A stretch of DNA of 64,000 bases from UBA4427 sp045106235 (GTDB lineage Bacteria; Myxococcota_A; UBA9160; UBA4427), in contig JBGCEJ010000003.1 in NCBI GenBank assembly GCA_045106235.1, positions 248,001-312,000 of the forward strand. The letters are read 5' to 3'. The position numbers and the translations under genes are program-made. A model generated the notes under the pieces. The model was not told the DNA's origin and searched no databases. It saw only the letters and a program-made list of their open reading frames with translations. This document shows, one piece after another, positions 23,884 through 31,759 of this stretch (position 1 is its first letter; each line of letters opens with the position of its first letter).

Positions 23884-24990
23884 TCAGGGAGGGCCCGGAC
23901 ACGTCACGATCGCCCGCCCTTCGATCTGCCCCGCCGCGAGTGCTGCAATCCCCTCGTTGATTTCGTCCAGCGCATAGCGCCGCGTGACGAGCGCTTCGAG
24001 GTCGAGCTCGCCGCGCGCGGCCCATTCGAGGAAGCGCGGCACGTCGCGGTCCGGTCGGCACGATCCCGCAAGGCTCCCGGTCAACCGCTTTTCATGGACG
24101 AAGAGATCGAGGGGCGAAACCGGGAATTCCGTGTCCGGAATGCCGACGAGAATCGCCTGGCTTCCGCCTTCGCCGCCGAGGGGCTTTGTCCGCGCGGCCG
24201 GGAGAATTTGGCGCGCCGTTTGTTCCGTGCCGATGCAATCGAAGGCGACGTCGACGCCACAGACGGGTAGCCCTGACATATCGAGCGCTTGGTCTGAAGT
24301 CGTGAGCGTGCGGATGCGCTCGACGGGATCCTCGCGTGACGCATCAATGAGATGCGTCGCGCCGTGCCGGCGCGCGGCATCGAGTTTGTCGGAGTCCAGG
24401 TCGACGGCGATGATAGGCGTCGCCCCGACGATGCGCGCGGCTGCGATCGTGCAGAGCCCAACGCCGCCCGCGCCGAAAACCGCGACGCTCTGGCCCGCCT
24501 TCACATCGGCCGTATTCACGACGGCTCCGGCCCCGGTCATGACCGCGCAGCCGACGATGCAGGTCACGTCCGGCTTCGTTTCTTTTGGGACCTTCACGAC
24601 ATAGAGCTCGTCGAGGAGGGCATGGTCGGCCCAGGTGTAGACGCCCTGGGAAATCGCGACGCGTCCGTTTTTTCGCAGGACGGTGGCCACTTCAGGTCTC
24701 CGGGTTGGGGCATCGACCGTTCGAGCGATCCCACCCACGATCACCCGGTCGCCGACGCCGACATGGGAAACGGCGCTTCCAATGGCTGTGATATCGCCGG
24801 TCGCTTCATGGCCGAGGGCGATGTCGCTGCGCCGTTCTTCCGCGATCTCGTGGATTTGGCTGTGGCAGAGCCCGGTCGCAAAAATCTTTACGACGACTTG
24901 ATGCGGACCCGGGTCGGGGAGCGTGACCGCTTCGACGTGCACACGCCGCTCGCCCTTGGATAGAATTGCGATTCGGGCCTCGGTCGGCAT
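23884..24990 (-). CDS. Zinc-type alcohol dehydrogenase without structural zinc cysteines
   Basis: A 368-residue medium-chain dehydrogenase/reductase. Catalytic-zinc residues are seen in GLCHSQIH (C42) and GHEATG (H61, E62); the NAD-binding motif is GAGGVG followed by IAVDLD, whose Asp favours NAD. The lobe normally carrying four structural-zinc Cys (near residues 85-110) has none: it reads VGGIARTVDAPTRRPEVAT. Overall it resembles NDMA-dependent or class III-like dehydrogenases. The ATG at 24990 follows GAGGG; the longer frame lacks homology. It lies 40 bases after an SDR gene, probably in the same transcript. Confidence 0.9.
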   Translation of the reverse strand: MPTEARIAILSKGERRVHVEAVTLPDPGPHQVVVKIFATGLCHSQIHEIAEERRSDIALGHEATGDITAIGSAVSHVGVGDRVIVGGIARTVDAPTRRPEVATVLRKNGRVAISQGVYTWADHALLDELYVVKVPKETKPDVTCIVGCAVMTGAGAVVNTADVKAGQSVAVFGAGGVGLCTIAAARIVGATPIIAVDLDSDKLDAARRHGATHLIDASREDPVERIRTLTTSDQALDMSGLPVCGVDVAFDCIGTEQTARQILPAARTKPLGGEGGSQAILVGIPDTEFPVSPLDLFVHEKRLTGSLAGSCRPDRDVPRFLEWAARGELDLEALVTRRYALDEINEGIAALAAGQIEGRAIVTCPGPP

Positions 24991-25030
24991 GGTGTTCCCT
25001 CTTGATCGCGGTCGGGTGCGAGACTGCGGG

Positions 25031-25801
25031 TTAGTTGTTGACGATGCCGGGGTTTCTGTGTCCCGCGGTGCGTCCGCCATCGGCGAGAAATTCCGCGCCC
25101 GTGGAGTAGCTGCTCTCGTCGGAGGCAAGGAATAGAACGAGGCGGGCAATTTCCTCCGGCTGAGAAATGCGCGGGATGGGCTGTTCTGAATACGGGTTCT
25201 TTTCCGCCATGTGTCCGAACTCCTCTCCACTTAACATGGGCGTGTCGACGCCGCCGGGATGGACGGAGTTAACCCGGATACCGTATTGCCCGAATTCCAG
25301 CGCGGCGGTTTTCGTCATCCCGCGGACGGCCCATTTACTCGCGGCATAGCCGATCACGCCCTCGACGCCTTCGAGTCCAGCATTGGACGAGATGTTCACG
25401 ATCGATCCACCGCCGGAGTCGCGCATGGGCGCCACGGCCGCGCGCATGCCGAGGAAGACGCCGACCTGATTCACGTTGATCACAGCCATGTAGTCCTCGA
25501 GCGAGTGATCCTCGATATAGCCTGTTCGGACGATCCCCGCGTTGTTGATCAGGATGTCGAGGCGTCCGAATGTGTCGACTGTCTCGGTCATTACGCGGGC
25601 CCAATCGGCCTCGCTCGTGACGTCGAGATGCGTGTAGCGAGCGGCATCTCCGATCTCCGAAGCGAGTTTCTGCCCCGCCTCGTCGAGCACGTCCGCGATG
25701 ACGACGCGCGCGCCTTCCGCTGCGAAGAGCCGTGCTTCCGCTGCGCCTTGGCCTCGGCTGCCTCCGCTAATCAGGGCCACTTTGCCTTCGAGTCGTTTCA
25801 T
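25031..25801 (-). CDS. SDR family oxidoreductase (3-hydroxyacyl/steroid dehydrogenase-like)
   Basis: A 256-residue classical SDR. SGGSRGQG is the cofactor loop, VVIADV gives an Asp favouring NAD, then NNAG, a Ser in VNISSNAGLEG and YAASK for catalysis, with LEFGQYGIRVNSVHPGGVDTPM after it. The SRGQGAAEAR variant is typical of cis-diol or 3-alpha/20-beta hydroxysteroid-type dehydrogenases. It is upstream of the alcohol dehydrogenase gene and divergent from a secreted-protein gene. The exact substrate is not determinable. Confidence 0.93.
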   Translation of the reverse strand: MKRLEGKVALISGGSRGQGAAEARLFAAEGARVVIADVLDEAGQKLASEIGDAARYTHLDVTSEADWARVMTETVDTFGRLDILINNAGIVRTGYIEDHSLEDYMAVINVNQVGVFLGMRAAVAPMRDSGGGSIVNISSNAGLEGVEGVIGYAASKWAVRGMTKTAALEFGQYGIRVNSVHPGGVDTPMLSGEEFGHMAEKNPYSEQPIPRISQPEEIARLVLFLASDESSYSTGAEFLADGGRTAGHRNPGIVNN

Positions 25802-25862
25802 CTTGAGCCTCCGGAAAGAGGGGGGTGGTCTAGGGACTTTGTTCTAAACTCTGTTAGGGATC

Positions 25863-26471
25863 ATGGCTCTCTCCGTTGCCAAAGTCGAATCGGCGGGAAA
25901 CGGCATCTCCGCAGACGGGAATGCGCGTGATCAGGGGGCGAAGGTGGACCACGATTTGAAGAGGCGATGTTTTTCGGCGACTTGGCGGGGGGCGCTTTGG
26001 ATCGTGGTCGTTCTTTTTGGCCTGAGCGGAAGCGCTTCGGCTCAGTCCGTGGATCCTGAGGGGTGGGTCAAGTCAGAGCTTCTCGTCCTTGAAGACGGCG
26101 TTTACACCTATGACCACAAGGTTGAATGCGCGATCCGGGACGCAGCGGCGAAGCCGGATGAACGAGCATTTGCACGCGTCCGTGCGACCGCGCCGCAGGA
26201 TGCCATCAGCCGCGATCAGCTGATAGCCCTGGTGCAGCGCATGGAAAGCGTGTTCCTGATGAGCATCGGGCAAGGCTTCCGGCCAGATGCAACGGCCATG
26301 GAGATGGCTTCGGTGCTCGATTGTCGCCCGCGGCCGGGGACGAAGGCGCGGATCACCCGGGAGCTGACGATCGATGTGAGCGAAACAGGCTTCGTGTCGA
26401 AGTTCATCGACCATGACTCGGGTGCGGCCTCGCGCCACGCGGAGACATGGGCCGAGGCTTTCCGGCCGTGA
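25863..26471 (+). CDS. Exported hypothetical protein
   Basis: A 202-residue protein. Residues 36-63 form a signal-anchor or cleavable signal (RRCFSATWRGALWIVVVLFG then GSASA before QSVDPEG). The stretch before it is charged and would make an unusually long n-region; a GTG start at about 25946 with GGGGGCGAAG upstream would give a normal signal peptide. The mature part has two Cys (VECAIRD, LDCRPRP) and no family I recognise. Divergent from the SDR/ADH pair. Confidence 0.6.
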   Translation: MALSVAKVESAGNGISADGNARDQGAKVDHDLKRRCFSATWRGALWIVVVLFGLSGSASAQSVDPEGWVKSELLVLEDGVYTYDHKVECAIRDAAAKPDERAFARVRATAPQDAISRDQLIALVQRMESVFLMSIGQGFRPDATAMEMASVLDCRPRPGTKARITRELTIDVSETGFVSKFIDHDSGAASRHAETWAEAFRP

Positions 26472-26562
26472 GTGGCGAGCGCTGACTTGTGGCGACTGCT
26501 TATCTTGGGTGTTCGGAAGAAACCGGCTGAACGAAAATGACGAAAGCGAAAGGGGGGCGATC

Positions 26563-27291
26563 ATGGAGAAGCGTAGAGAGTCCGCACCCGAAGGCGTAGA
26601 GATTGGTCCTGTGGCACATCATCTGCTGCTTGAGAATGAGGACATCAAGATCTGGCAAGTGGATACCGACGCGGGCGAAACGTTTTGGCATCACTATCAC
26701 GATCTGGATTACGTGCTCTTTCATACGAGTGAAATGTTCGGTGCGGTCTACCACGCGAACGAGGAGCACGACCGGGTCTGGCGTTCGCGACTTGAGGCAG
26801 GGGAGACCCTCGACGAGAGCCTGGGCGGCTGGTGTTACGAGCACAGCGTCAACTTCATTCCCGGAACTGGGTTCTTGTCGCCTGGATACGCGAATGTGGG
26901 GAAGACGCGCTTTACGGCTGCCCTGATCGAGGTCAAACGTACGCGTCGTCCGGACCAGGAGGGCGTTGGATTCTCGCGCAGCGACGCGTTGGTAGACCTG
27001 CCCCCGCGGCCCGGCTCGACTCTCCTTCTCGAGAACGATCGCGTTCGCGTTTTCGAGACGTCATTGGCACCCGGGGCAGCGACGATCGAGCGGCGATGCC
27101 TCGATCACGCCGTCTACGTGATCGACGGCGGGCGAATTCGGAGGCATCTGCGCAGTGACGGAGAGCTGCGTCTTGCCGAGGAACAAGATCGCGCTGATAT
27201 CAGCGGACTCTGGTTTTCGGCTGAAGAGGGATGCGTCCTCGAAAACGTGGGTTCGACGCAGTACCGGGAGATCAGCGTCGAGCTGAAATAG
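26563..27291 (+). CDS. Bicupin-like protein
   Basis: A 242-residue protein with two cupin-like halves. The first (about 10-125) contains LLLENEDIKIWQV and a His-rich HHYHDLDYVLFH metal site; the second (about 140-240) starts LLLENDRVRVFET, closely echoing the first, and has HAVYVIDGGRIRRH. The repeated LLLEN-[DE]-x-[IV]-[RK]-[IV] boundary shows internal duplication. The start at 26563 has a strong AGGGGGG Shine-Dalgarno. It lies convergent to the PPOX gene. Possible dioxygenase, isomerase or sensor; unassigned. Confidence 0.78.
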   Translation: MEKRRESAPEGVEIGPVAHHLLLENEDIKIWQVDTDAGETFWHHYHDLDYVLFHTSEMFGAVYHANEEHDRVWRSRLEAGETLDESLGGWCYEHSVNFIPGTGFLSPGYANVGKTRFTAALIEVKRTRRPDQEGVGFSRSDALVDLPPRPGSTLLLENDRVRVFETSLAPGAATIERRCLDHAVYVIDGGRIRRHLRSDGELRLAEEQDRADISGLWFSAEEGCVLENVGSTQYREISVELK

Positions 27292-27302
27292 GGCGCTGAG
27301 TG

Positions 27303-27896
27303 TTAGTCCAGGTCCAGGGGCGGGGCATCGGTTTTAGCCATCTCATCGCGCCAGCGACCGAGCCAGTAGCGATTGGGGTCGTCACTTCGGGCGGCGCTGA
27401 TCCGTTCCGTATCCCAAAGCTTCGAGAAGGTGAAGGCGCGGGGGCAATGCGCGAGGGCCTCGTCGACTTCGACGAGAAGGCCCTGCAGGACGCGCGTATT
27501 ATCGTCGGGATCGAAAACCTCGGGTGCGACGCCACTGAGGCGCCCCTTTTCCGCTTCGAGAATCGATACCCGCCCGTTCACGCGAACGGTCCAATCACAC
27601 CCCGGGAGTAGGAAGAGCAGGCCGACTTTGGGATTCGTCTCTAGGTTCTCGAAGGACTGAAAGAGCTTGTTTCCCGCGATGTCCGGTACGACGAGATGCT
27701 TTTCGTCGACGACGCGGACGAAGCCGGGGCGACCGCCCTTAGGCGAAGCGTCACAGTCCCCGCCGGCGTTCGCCGTCGCGAGGACGACAAAAGGCGCCTG
27801 CCGGATGAAGTCCTGAACCATGCCGTCCATTTCCGGGAAAACCTTCTCCTGGACGATTTCGATCGGTTCGCCGAATTTCTTTTGTGCTTCGTTCAT
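27303..27896 (-). CDS. Pyridoxamine 5'-phosphate oxidase family protein
   Basis: A 197-residue split-barrel flavoprotein. PFVVLATANAGGDCDASPKGGRPGFV, then LVVPDIAGNKLFQSFENLETNP and GLLFLLPG form the FMN-binding signature of the MSMEG_1061/DR2398-type PPOX subgroup. These proteins reduce or oxidise small molecules with FMN or F420. The ATG at 27896 begins the conserved region; the longer frame starts in non-homologous sequence. Convergent with the bicupin gene. Confidence 0.88.
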   Translation of the reverse strand: MNEAQKKFGEPIEIVQEKVFPEMDGMVQDFIRQAPFVVLATANAGGDCDASPKGGRPGFVRVVDEKHLVVPDIAGNKLFQSFENLETNPKVGLLFLLPGCDWTVRVNGRVSILEAEKGRLSGVAPEVFDPDDNTRVLQGLLVEVDEALAHCPRAFTFSKLWDTERISAARSDDPNRYWLGRWRDEMAKTDAPPLDLD

Positions 27897-28117
27897 GGGG
27901 CCCAACCATAAGATGAGAAGACCGCGATCTAGATATCGCGCGATTGGGGGGATACCGTAGCCGGATCGTGCTGGGGCGCCGTGCCGGATCAAGGGACCTC
28001 GATTCGGTCGGAGGCGTTCTGGAATTCCGCTGAGCGCTTGCCGAGTCGCGCACGCGGGGGGTAGGCTTTCGGTCGCCGGCGAAACAAAAGCGCGCGGCGC
28101 CGACTCAAAGGAGCCCT

Positions 28118-28774
28118 GTGGAAAACCGAATCTCGCTTATGTTGTATCTGGAGCTCTCCGACCAAGAGCCCGAGGCGTATGAAGCCTCGCGAGCAACAGA
28201 GGTGCTCGCTCTAGAGGGCGTTGAGCAAGGAACCTGGTGGCGAAACCTGCATCCGCATCGGAAAGACTTCGAGCCGGATTTCGTTTTTCGCGTCCCGGAT
28301 TTCAAGACCCTCGCCGTCTACGAGGTCGCGACCGACTTCGCGGCACCTGTGCCGCCTGAAGGGATTCGGAGCCTTCAGTTTCGGCATTATGGGCGGCCGA
28401 GCCAGGGATTCATGACCGCAGAGAAGACGATGGGGCTCATGATCGTTTGGGTGAGCCCGCGTGAGGCGAGCGGCGCGCAGGCGCTGCGAGATTGGGCCGA
28501 CTTCGTTCATATTCCGCCGCTTGCGACCGGGGATATCGGATTCAAGATGATCACGGCCTACGAGAATGTGAAGGGGGGCGAGCCGCTCTTCATGCATTTC
28601 TATGAGACGGCGAATCGCTATGCCGAGTCGGCGCTTCAGGCCGAGGTCCATGCGGTTCCGGCTTGGTACGGCGGGATCGATACCGAGGCCTATCGACATT
28701 GGCAGGTCCATGAACAGCTCGTCGTCGACTATATCAATACCTTCGAGCGAGCCGGGGAATCTCCCGCTCGCTGA
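28118..28774 (+). CDS. Two-domain dimeric alpha/beta-barrel-like protein of unknown function
   Basis: A 218-residue cytosolic protein starting at a GTG with AAAGGAG upstream. The N-terminal half reads LMLYLELSDQEPEAYEASRATEVLALEG, a pattern seen in EthD/ABM-like ferredoxin-fold dimers; the C-terminal half contains MHFYETANRYAE and a Trp-rich tail. It resembles in layout the protein at 61114-61815. The VOC gene follows after 11 bases, then a CMD protein and a serine hydrolase, suggesting one transcript for a degradative step. Function unknown. Confidence 0.7.
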   Translation: MENRISLMLYLELSDQEPEAYEASRATEVLALEGVEQGTWWRNLHPHRKDFEPDFVFRVPDFKTLAVYEVATDFAAPVPPEGIRSLQFRHYGRPSQGFMTAEKTMGLMIVWVSPREASGAQALRDWADFVHIPPLATGDIGFKMITAYENVKGGEPLFMHFYETANRYAESALQAEVHAVPAWYGGIDTEAYRHWQVHEQLVVDYINTFERAGESPAR

Positions 28775-28785
28775 GAGGAGCCAAG

Positions 28786-29238
28786 ATGCCCATCGACTAT
28801 GTGATGCATGTCGGGATTTGTGTGCAGGACCTCGGGCGATCGATTCGTTTCTATCGCGATGGATTGGGTTTCAAAGAGGCGGGGACGCTCGAAGTGGCGG
28901 GCGAGCCGACGGCGACGATGCTCGGAATTCCGGAGGTCGAGCTGAGCGCGGTCTATCTGGATCGCGAGGGCTTCCGAATCGAGCTTCTTTATTACCCGTC
29001 GCCGGGAACCGTGGGGACGGATGCGGCGCGGCCTATGAACCAGCCGGGGCTCACGCATTTCGCACTTCGTGTGCATGATCTCGACGAAGTGATTGAGAAG
29101 CTTCTTTCGCTCGGCGGACGTGTCATCGAGGGGACCCGGGTGACGAACAGAGAATTTCAGGCGGATCTGCTCTATATGACGGATCCGGACGGCACGCGCC
29201 TGGAGCTCGTTGAAACGCCCGAAGATCCGACCCGTTAG
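28786..29238 (+). CDS. VOC family protein (glyoxalase/epimerase-like)
   Basis: A 150-residue vicinal oxygen chelate protein. MHVGICVQDLGRSIRFYRDGLGF opens the first module and THFALRVHDLDEVIEKLLSLGG the second; metal ligands are the two His at the start of each module and the Glu of DPDGTRLELVE. The layout resembles methylmalonyl-CoA epimerases and lactoylglutathione lyases. It is less similar to the other two VOC proteins here than they are to each other. Confidence 0.9.
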   Translation: MPIDYVMHVGICVQDLGRSIRFYRDGLGFKEAGTLEVAGEPTATMLGIPEVELSAVYLDREGFRIELLYYPSPGTVGTDAARPMNQPGLTHFALRVHDLDEVIEKLLSLGGRVIEGTRVTNREFQADLLYMTDPDGTRLELVETPEDPTR

Positions 29239-29305
29239 GTCCCGATCCGCGGCGCGTTAGTCAATCTGGTTTTAAGATGCGGAGAGGCTTCTCCGTGGGA
29301 GGCGT

Positions 29306-29977
29306 ATGGTCCGTTTGAATCGTTTTTTGGTTTTAGGCTTGGTTCTTTCTCTGGTTGGGGCCGCTGGGAGTTTCGCGGCTGACCGCGTCGCGCGGGTGCG
29401 CCCCATCTCCGAAGCGGAGCTCGGGCCTATGCTCGCTGGGTTGCTCGAAGGCACGCGGAGTAAAGTCGGTGCGCTGGAAGGAGCGAAGCCAACGAACCTG
29501 CCGAAGCCGCCTGCGATCTTGCGGACCGTTGCCCATCTTCCTGATTTGATGGGGCCGTTTCTGGACTACTCGACGGTTTTGGCACAGCACGGGACGCTTT
29601 CGCGTCGGGATGCGGAGCTGCTGACGCTGAGGGTCTCTTGGAATTGTCAGAGCGAGTTCGAGTGGGGACATCATGAGAGCTATGCGCGTCTTGAAGGGAT
29701 GACGCGAGAAGAGATCGCTCGGATCACGAAGGGCCCCGAAGCAGAAGGGTGGTCGACGAAAGACCGCGCGCTCCTGCGGGCGGCGGATCAGCTCCATGCG
29801 AAACAGCAAATCGATGATGCGGTCTGGAAGGAGCTGGCTGCGCGGTATTCGGAGGCGCAGCTGGTCGAGATTCCCTTCGTTGTGGGTCATTACACGATGC
29901 TGTCGATGGTCGCGAACTCGACTGAGGTTGAGCTGGAAGAGCGCTACGAACGACTACCGACGAAGGTGGCGCCATGA
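29306..29977 (+). CDS. Exported carboxymuconolactone decarboxylase (AhpD-like) family protein
   Basis: A 223-residue protein with a signal peptide (FLVLGLVLSLVGAAGSFAAD) followed by an all-helical CMD/AhpD-like domain. The core motif ELLTLRVSWNCQSEFEWGHH has a single Cys plus the conserved E and H, not the CxxC of AhpD, so alkylhydroperoxidase activity is unlikely. CMD proteins with an N-terminal signal are less common than cytosolic ones. Its TGA overlaps the next ATG (ATGA), tying it to the serine hydrolase gene. Confidence 0.85.
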   Translation: MVRLNRFLVLGLVLSLVGAAGSFAADRVARVRPISEAELGPMLAGLLEGTRSKVGALEGAKPTNLPKPPAILRTVAHLPDLMGPFLDYSTVLAQHGTLSRRDAELLTLRVSWNCQSEFEWGHHESYARLEGMTREEIARITKGPEAEGWSTKDRALLRAADQLHAKQQIDDAVWKELAARYSEAQLVEIPFVVGHYTMLSMVANSTEVELEERYERLPTKVAP

Positions 29978-31221
29978 AGTTCGTGTCTATGTGTGTTGTG
30001 CTGCTCGCAATTGCATCGGGTTGCGCTCGGTCGCCGTCGAGTGAGCCGCGCGCGGACGGCTTGTCCGCTGCTGGGCTTGAGCGCGTGACGGAGGCGATGC
30101 AGGCGGCGGTGGACCGGGGCGAAGTCGGCGGAATCGTGAGTCTGATTTTTCGGCGAGGCGAAGTGGCTCAGGTTGACGCGGTGGGTTGGCAAGACCCTGA
30201 ACAGCAGATTCCGATGGACCGCGATTCAATCTTCCGGATCGCGTCGATGACGAAGCCGATCACCGCGGTGGCGACTTTGATTTTGATTGATGAGGGCAAG
30301 ATTGCGCTCGATGATCCTGTCGATCGATGGCTGCCGGAGCTGGCTGCGCCGAAGGTCCTCCTCAATCCGACGGACCCGCTCGCCTCAGCCGTCCCCGCGG
30401 CACGTTCGATTCGCGTCATCGATCTGCTCACCCATCGGTCGGGCATCGCTACGCCGCGCACGGCACCGGGGCCACTTCGCGCTGCGCTCACCGAGGCCGA
30501 CGCAAATAACGCAGCGGGCTACGACCGGTGGATGGAGTGGATTGGAGCACTCCCGCTCGCGCATGAGCCGGGGAGTACGTACATCTACGGAAACTCTTTT
30601 GATGTGCTGGGTATCCTGGTCGAACGGGTGTCGGGCACGAAATACCCCGACTTCGTGCGAGAGCGGATCTTTAAGCCGCTTGGGATGGTGGATACCGATT
30701 TCTGGATTCCCGAGGCGAAGCGGGACCGCTTCGCTCGACTTCAGGATCTTGGGAATGTGCCCGCATCTTGGATCCCGTCAGAGGGGAAGATCCCGAACTA
30801 CCCCGCCGCCGCCGGCGGGCTCTACTCGACGGTGGATGACTACCTTCGATTTGCTCGGATGCTGCTCGGCGGAGGCGCGCTATCGGGCGTGCGGATCGTG
30901 TCGGAGAGCGCGGTCGAAGCGATGACGACGGACTACTTGACGCCTGCGCAGCGCAAGGGGCGCCCCTTCGGCGGTTCGAAAGACTTCTGGCCGGGGCAGG
31001 GCTTCGGGCTCGGCGTCGCGATCAAGCGAAGTCCGACCGAATTCGCCTCGGAGCTGGGGCGGGCCTCTAAGGATTCGTTTGCTTGGCCGGGGATTTTTGG
31101 AACCTGGTGGCAAGCGGATCCGAGCGAAGAGATGATCCTCGTCTTCATGGTGCCCGGCGGCGACGCGAAAGCCGCGCGCTGGGCCTTCCAGGGCGCGGCC
31201 TACGAGGCGATCGTCGACTAA
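29974..31221 (+). CDS. Serine hydrolase, beta-lactamase (class C-like) fold lipoprotein
   Basis: A 415-residue penicillin-recognising hydrolase. The signal ends with a lipobox-like LLAIASGC, suggesting a lipid-anchored periplasmic enzyme. Catalytic motifs: SMTK (SxxK) near residue 89 and YGN (YxN) in YIYGNSFD near 208. Members act as esterases, D-aminopeptidases or beta-lactam-related hydrolases; true beta-lactamase activity cannot be claimed. Coupled by a 4-base overlap with the CMD gene. Confidence 0.92.
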   Translation: MKFVSMCVVLLAIASGCARSPSSEPRADGLSAAGLERVTEAMQAAVDRGEVGGIVSLIFRRGEVAQVDAVGWQDPEQQIPMDRDSIFRIASMTKPITAVATLILIDEGKIALDDPVDRWLPELAAPKVLLNPTDPLASAVPAARSIRVIDLLTHRSGIATPRTAPGPLRAALTEADANNAAGYDRWMEWIGALPLAHEPGSTYIYGNSFDVLGILVERVSGTKYPDFVRERIFKPLGMVDTDFWIPEAKRDRFARLQDLGNVPASWIPSEGKIPNYPAAAGGLYSTVDDYLRFARMLLGGGALSGVRIVSESAVEAMTTDYLTPAQRKGRPFGGSKDFWPGQGFGLGVAIKRSPTEFASELGRASKDSFAWPGIFGTWWQADPSEEMILVFMVPGGDAKAARWAFQGAAYEAIVD

Positions 31222-31230
31222 CGTCTTTTG

Positions 31231-31282
31231 CCCGGCCCCGGCCCCGGCCCCGGCGATCGGCCCGCGATCCACTTCGGGCCGA
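31231..31282. repeat. GGCCCC tandem run and 7-bp stem-loop between convergent genes
   Basis: Three to four copies of a GGCCCC hexamer (about 31231-31254) are followed by an inverted repeat TCGGCCC (31257-31263) / GGGCCGA (31276-31282) with a 12-base loop. It sits between the ends of the serine hydrolase (plus) and a VOC gene (minus), where a bidirectional terminator would be expected. There is no T-tract, so factor-independent termination is uncertain. Confidence 0.35.
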
Positions 31283-31297
31283 CGCAACCCCGCGCTT

Positions 31298-31705
31298 TCA
31301 GCGTTCTCCGGGGCGCGGGCCGTCGTGTTGGATGATCTCGATGAGGTAGCCGTCGGGGTCCTGAACAAAACCGACAACGACGGGCCAGCGGTCGAGTCGT
31401 TCGGGCTCCATCACGGACTTGTACCCCGCGTCCACGGCGCGCTTCCAGGTCGCCTTCGCATCGTCGACGTTGATATAGATCTTCCACAAGGCGAAACCGT
31501 GGTCGATCTCGCCGGGCCGAATCGTCTCTTCGAATTTCGCAAGCTGGAGGCGCCCGCCGCCCGAAGGACCTGCGAGATGGACTTCGTTCACGTTCGGGAT
31601 TTCGGTCCTGCCCTGTTCTTCGAGTCCCATGATCTCGGTATAGAAGCGCACCGAGCGCTCCAGGTCTGAAACAGCGATACAAAATTGTCCTACGGAACTA
31701 GCCAT
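31298..31705 (-). CDS. VOC family protein, paralogue of the 9.3-kb copy
   Basis: A 135-residue VOC protein: VSDLERSVRFYTEIMGLEEQG opens module one, FVQDPDGYLIEIIQ closes the metal site. The SVMEPERLDRWPV segment is nearly the same as in the protein at 9250-9660. Its start follows AAGGAGATC. It lies 54 bases downstream of a BVMO-like gene on the same strand, so here a VOC protein is paired with a flavin monooxygenase whereas the other copy is paired with a P450. Confidence 0.9.
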   Translation of the reverse strand: MASSVGQFCIAVSDLERSVRFYTEIMGLEEQGRTEIPNVNEVHLAGPSGGGRLQLAKFEETIRPGEIDHGFALWKIYINVDDAKATWKRAVDAGYKSVMEPERLDRWPVVVGFVQDPDGYLIEIIQHDGPRPGER

Positions 31706-31759
31706 TTTCGATCTCCTTGATTTTGGGTGTGCCGGAAATAGTCATCCGGCGAATTCGGT

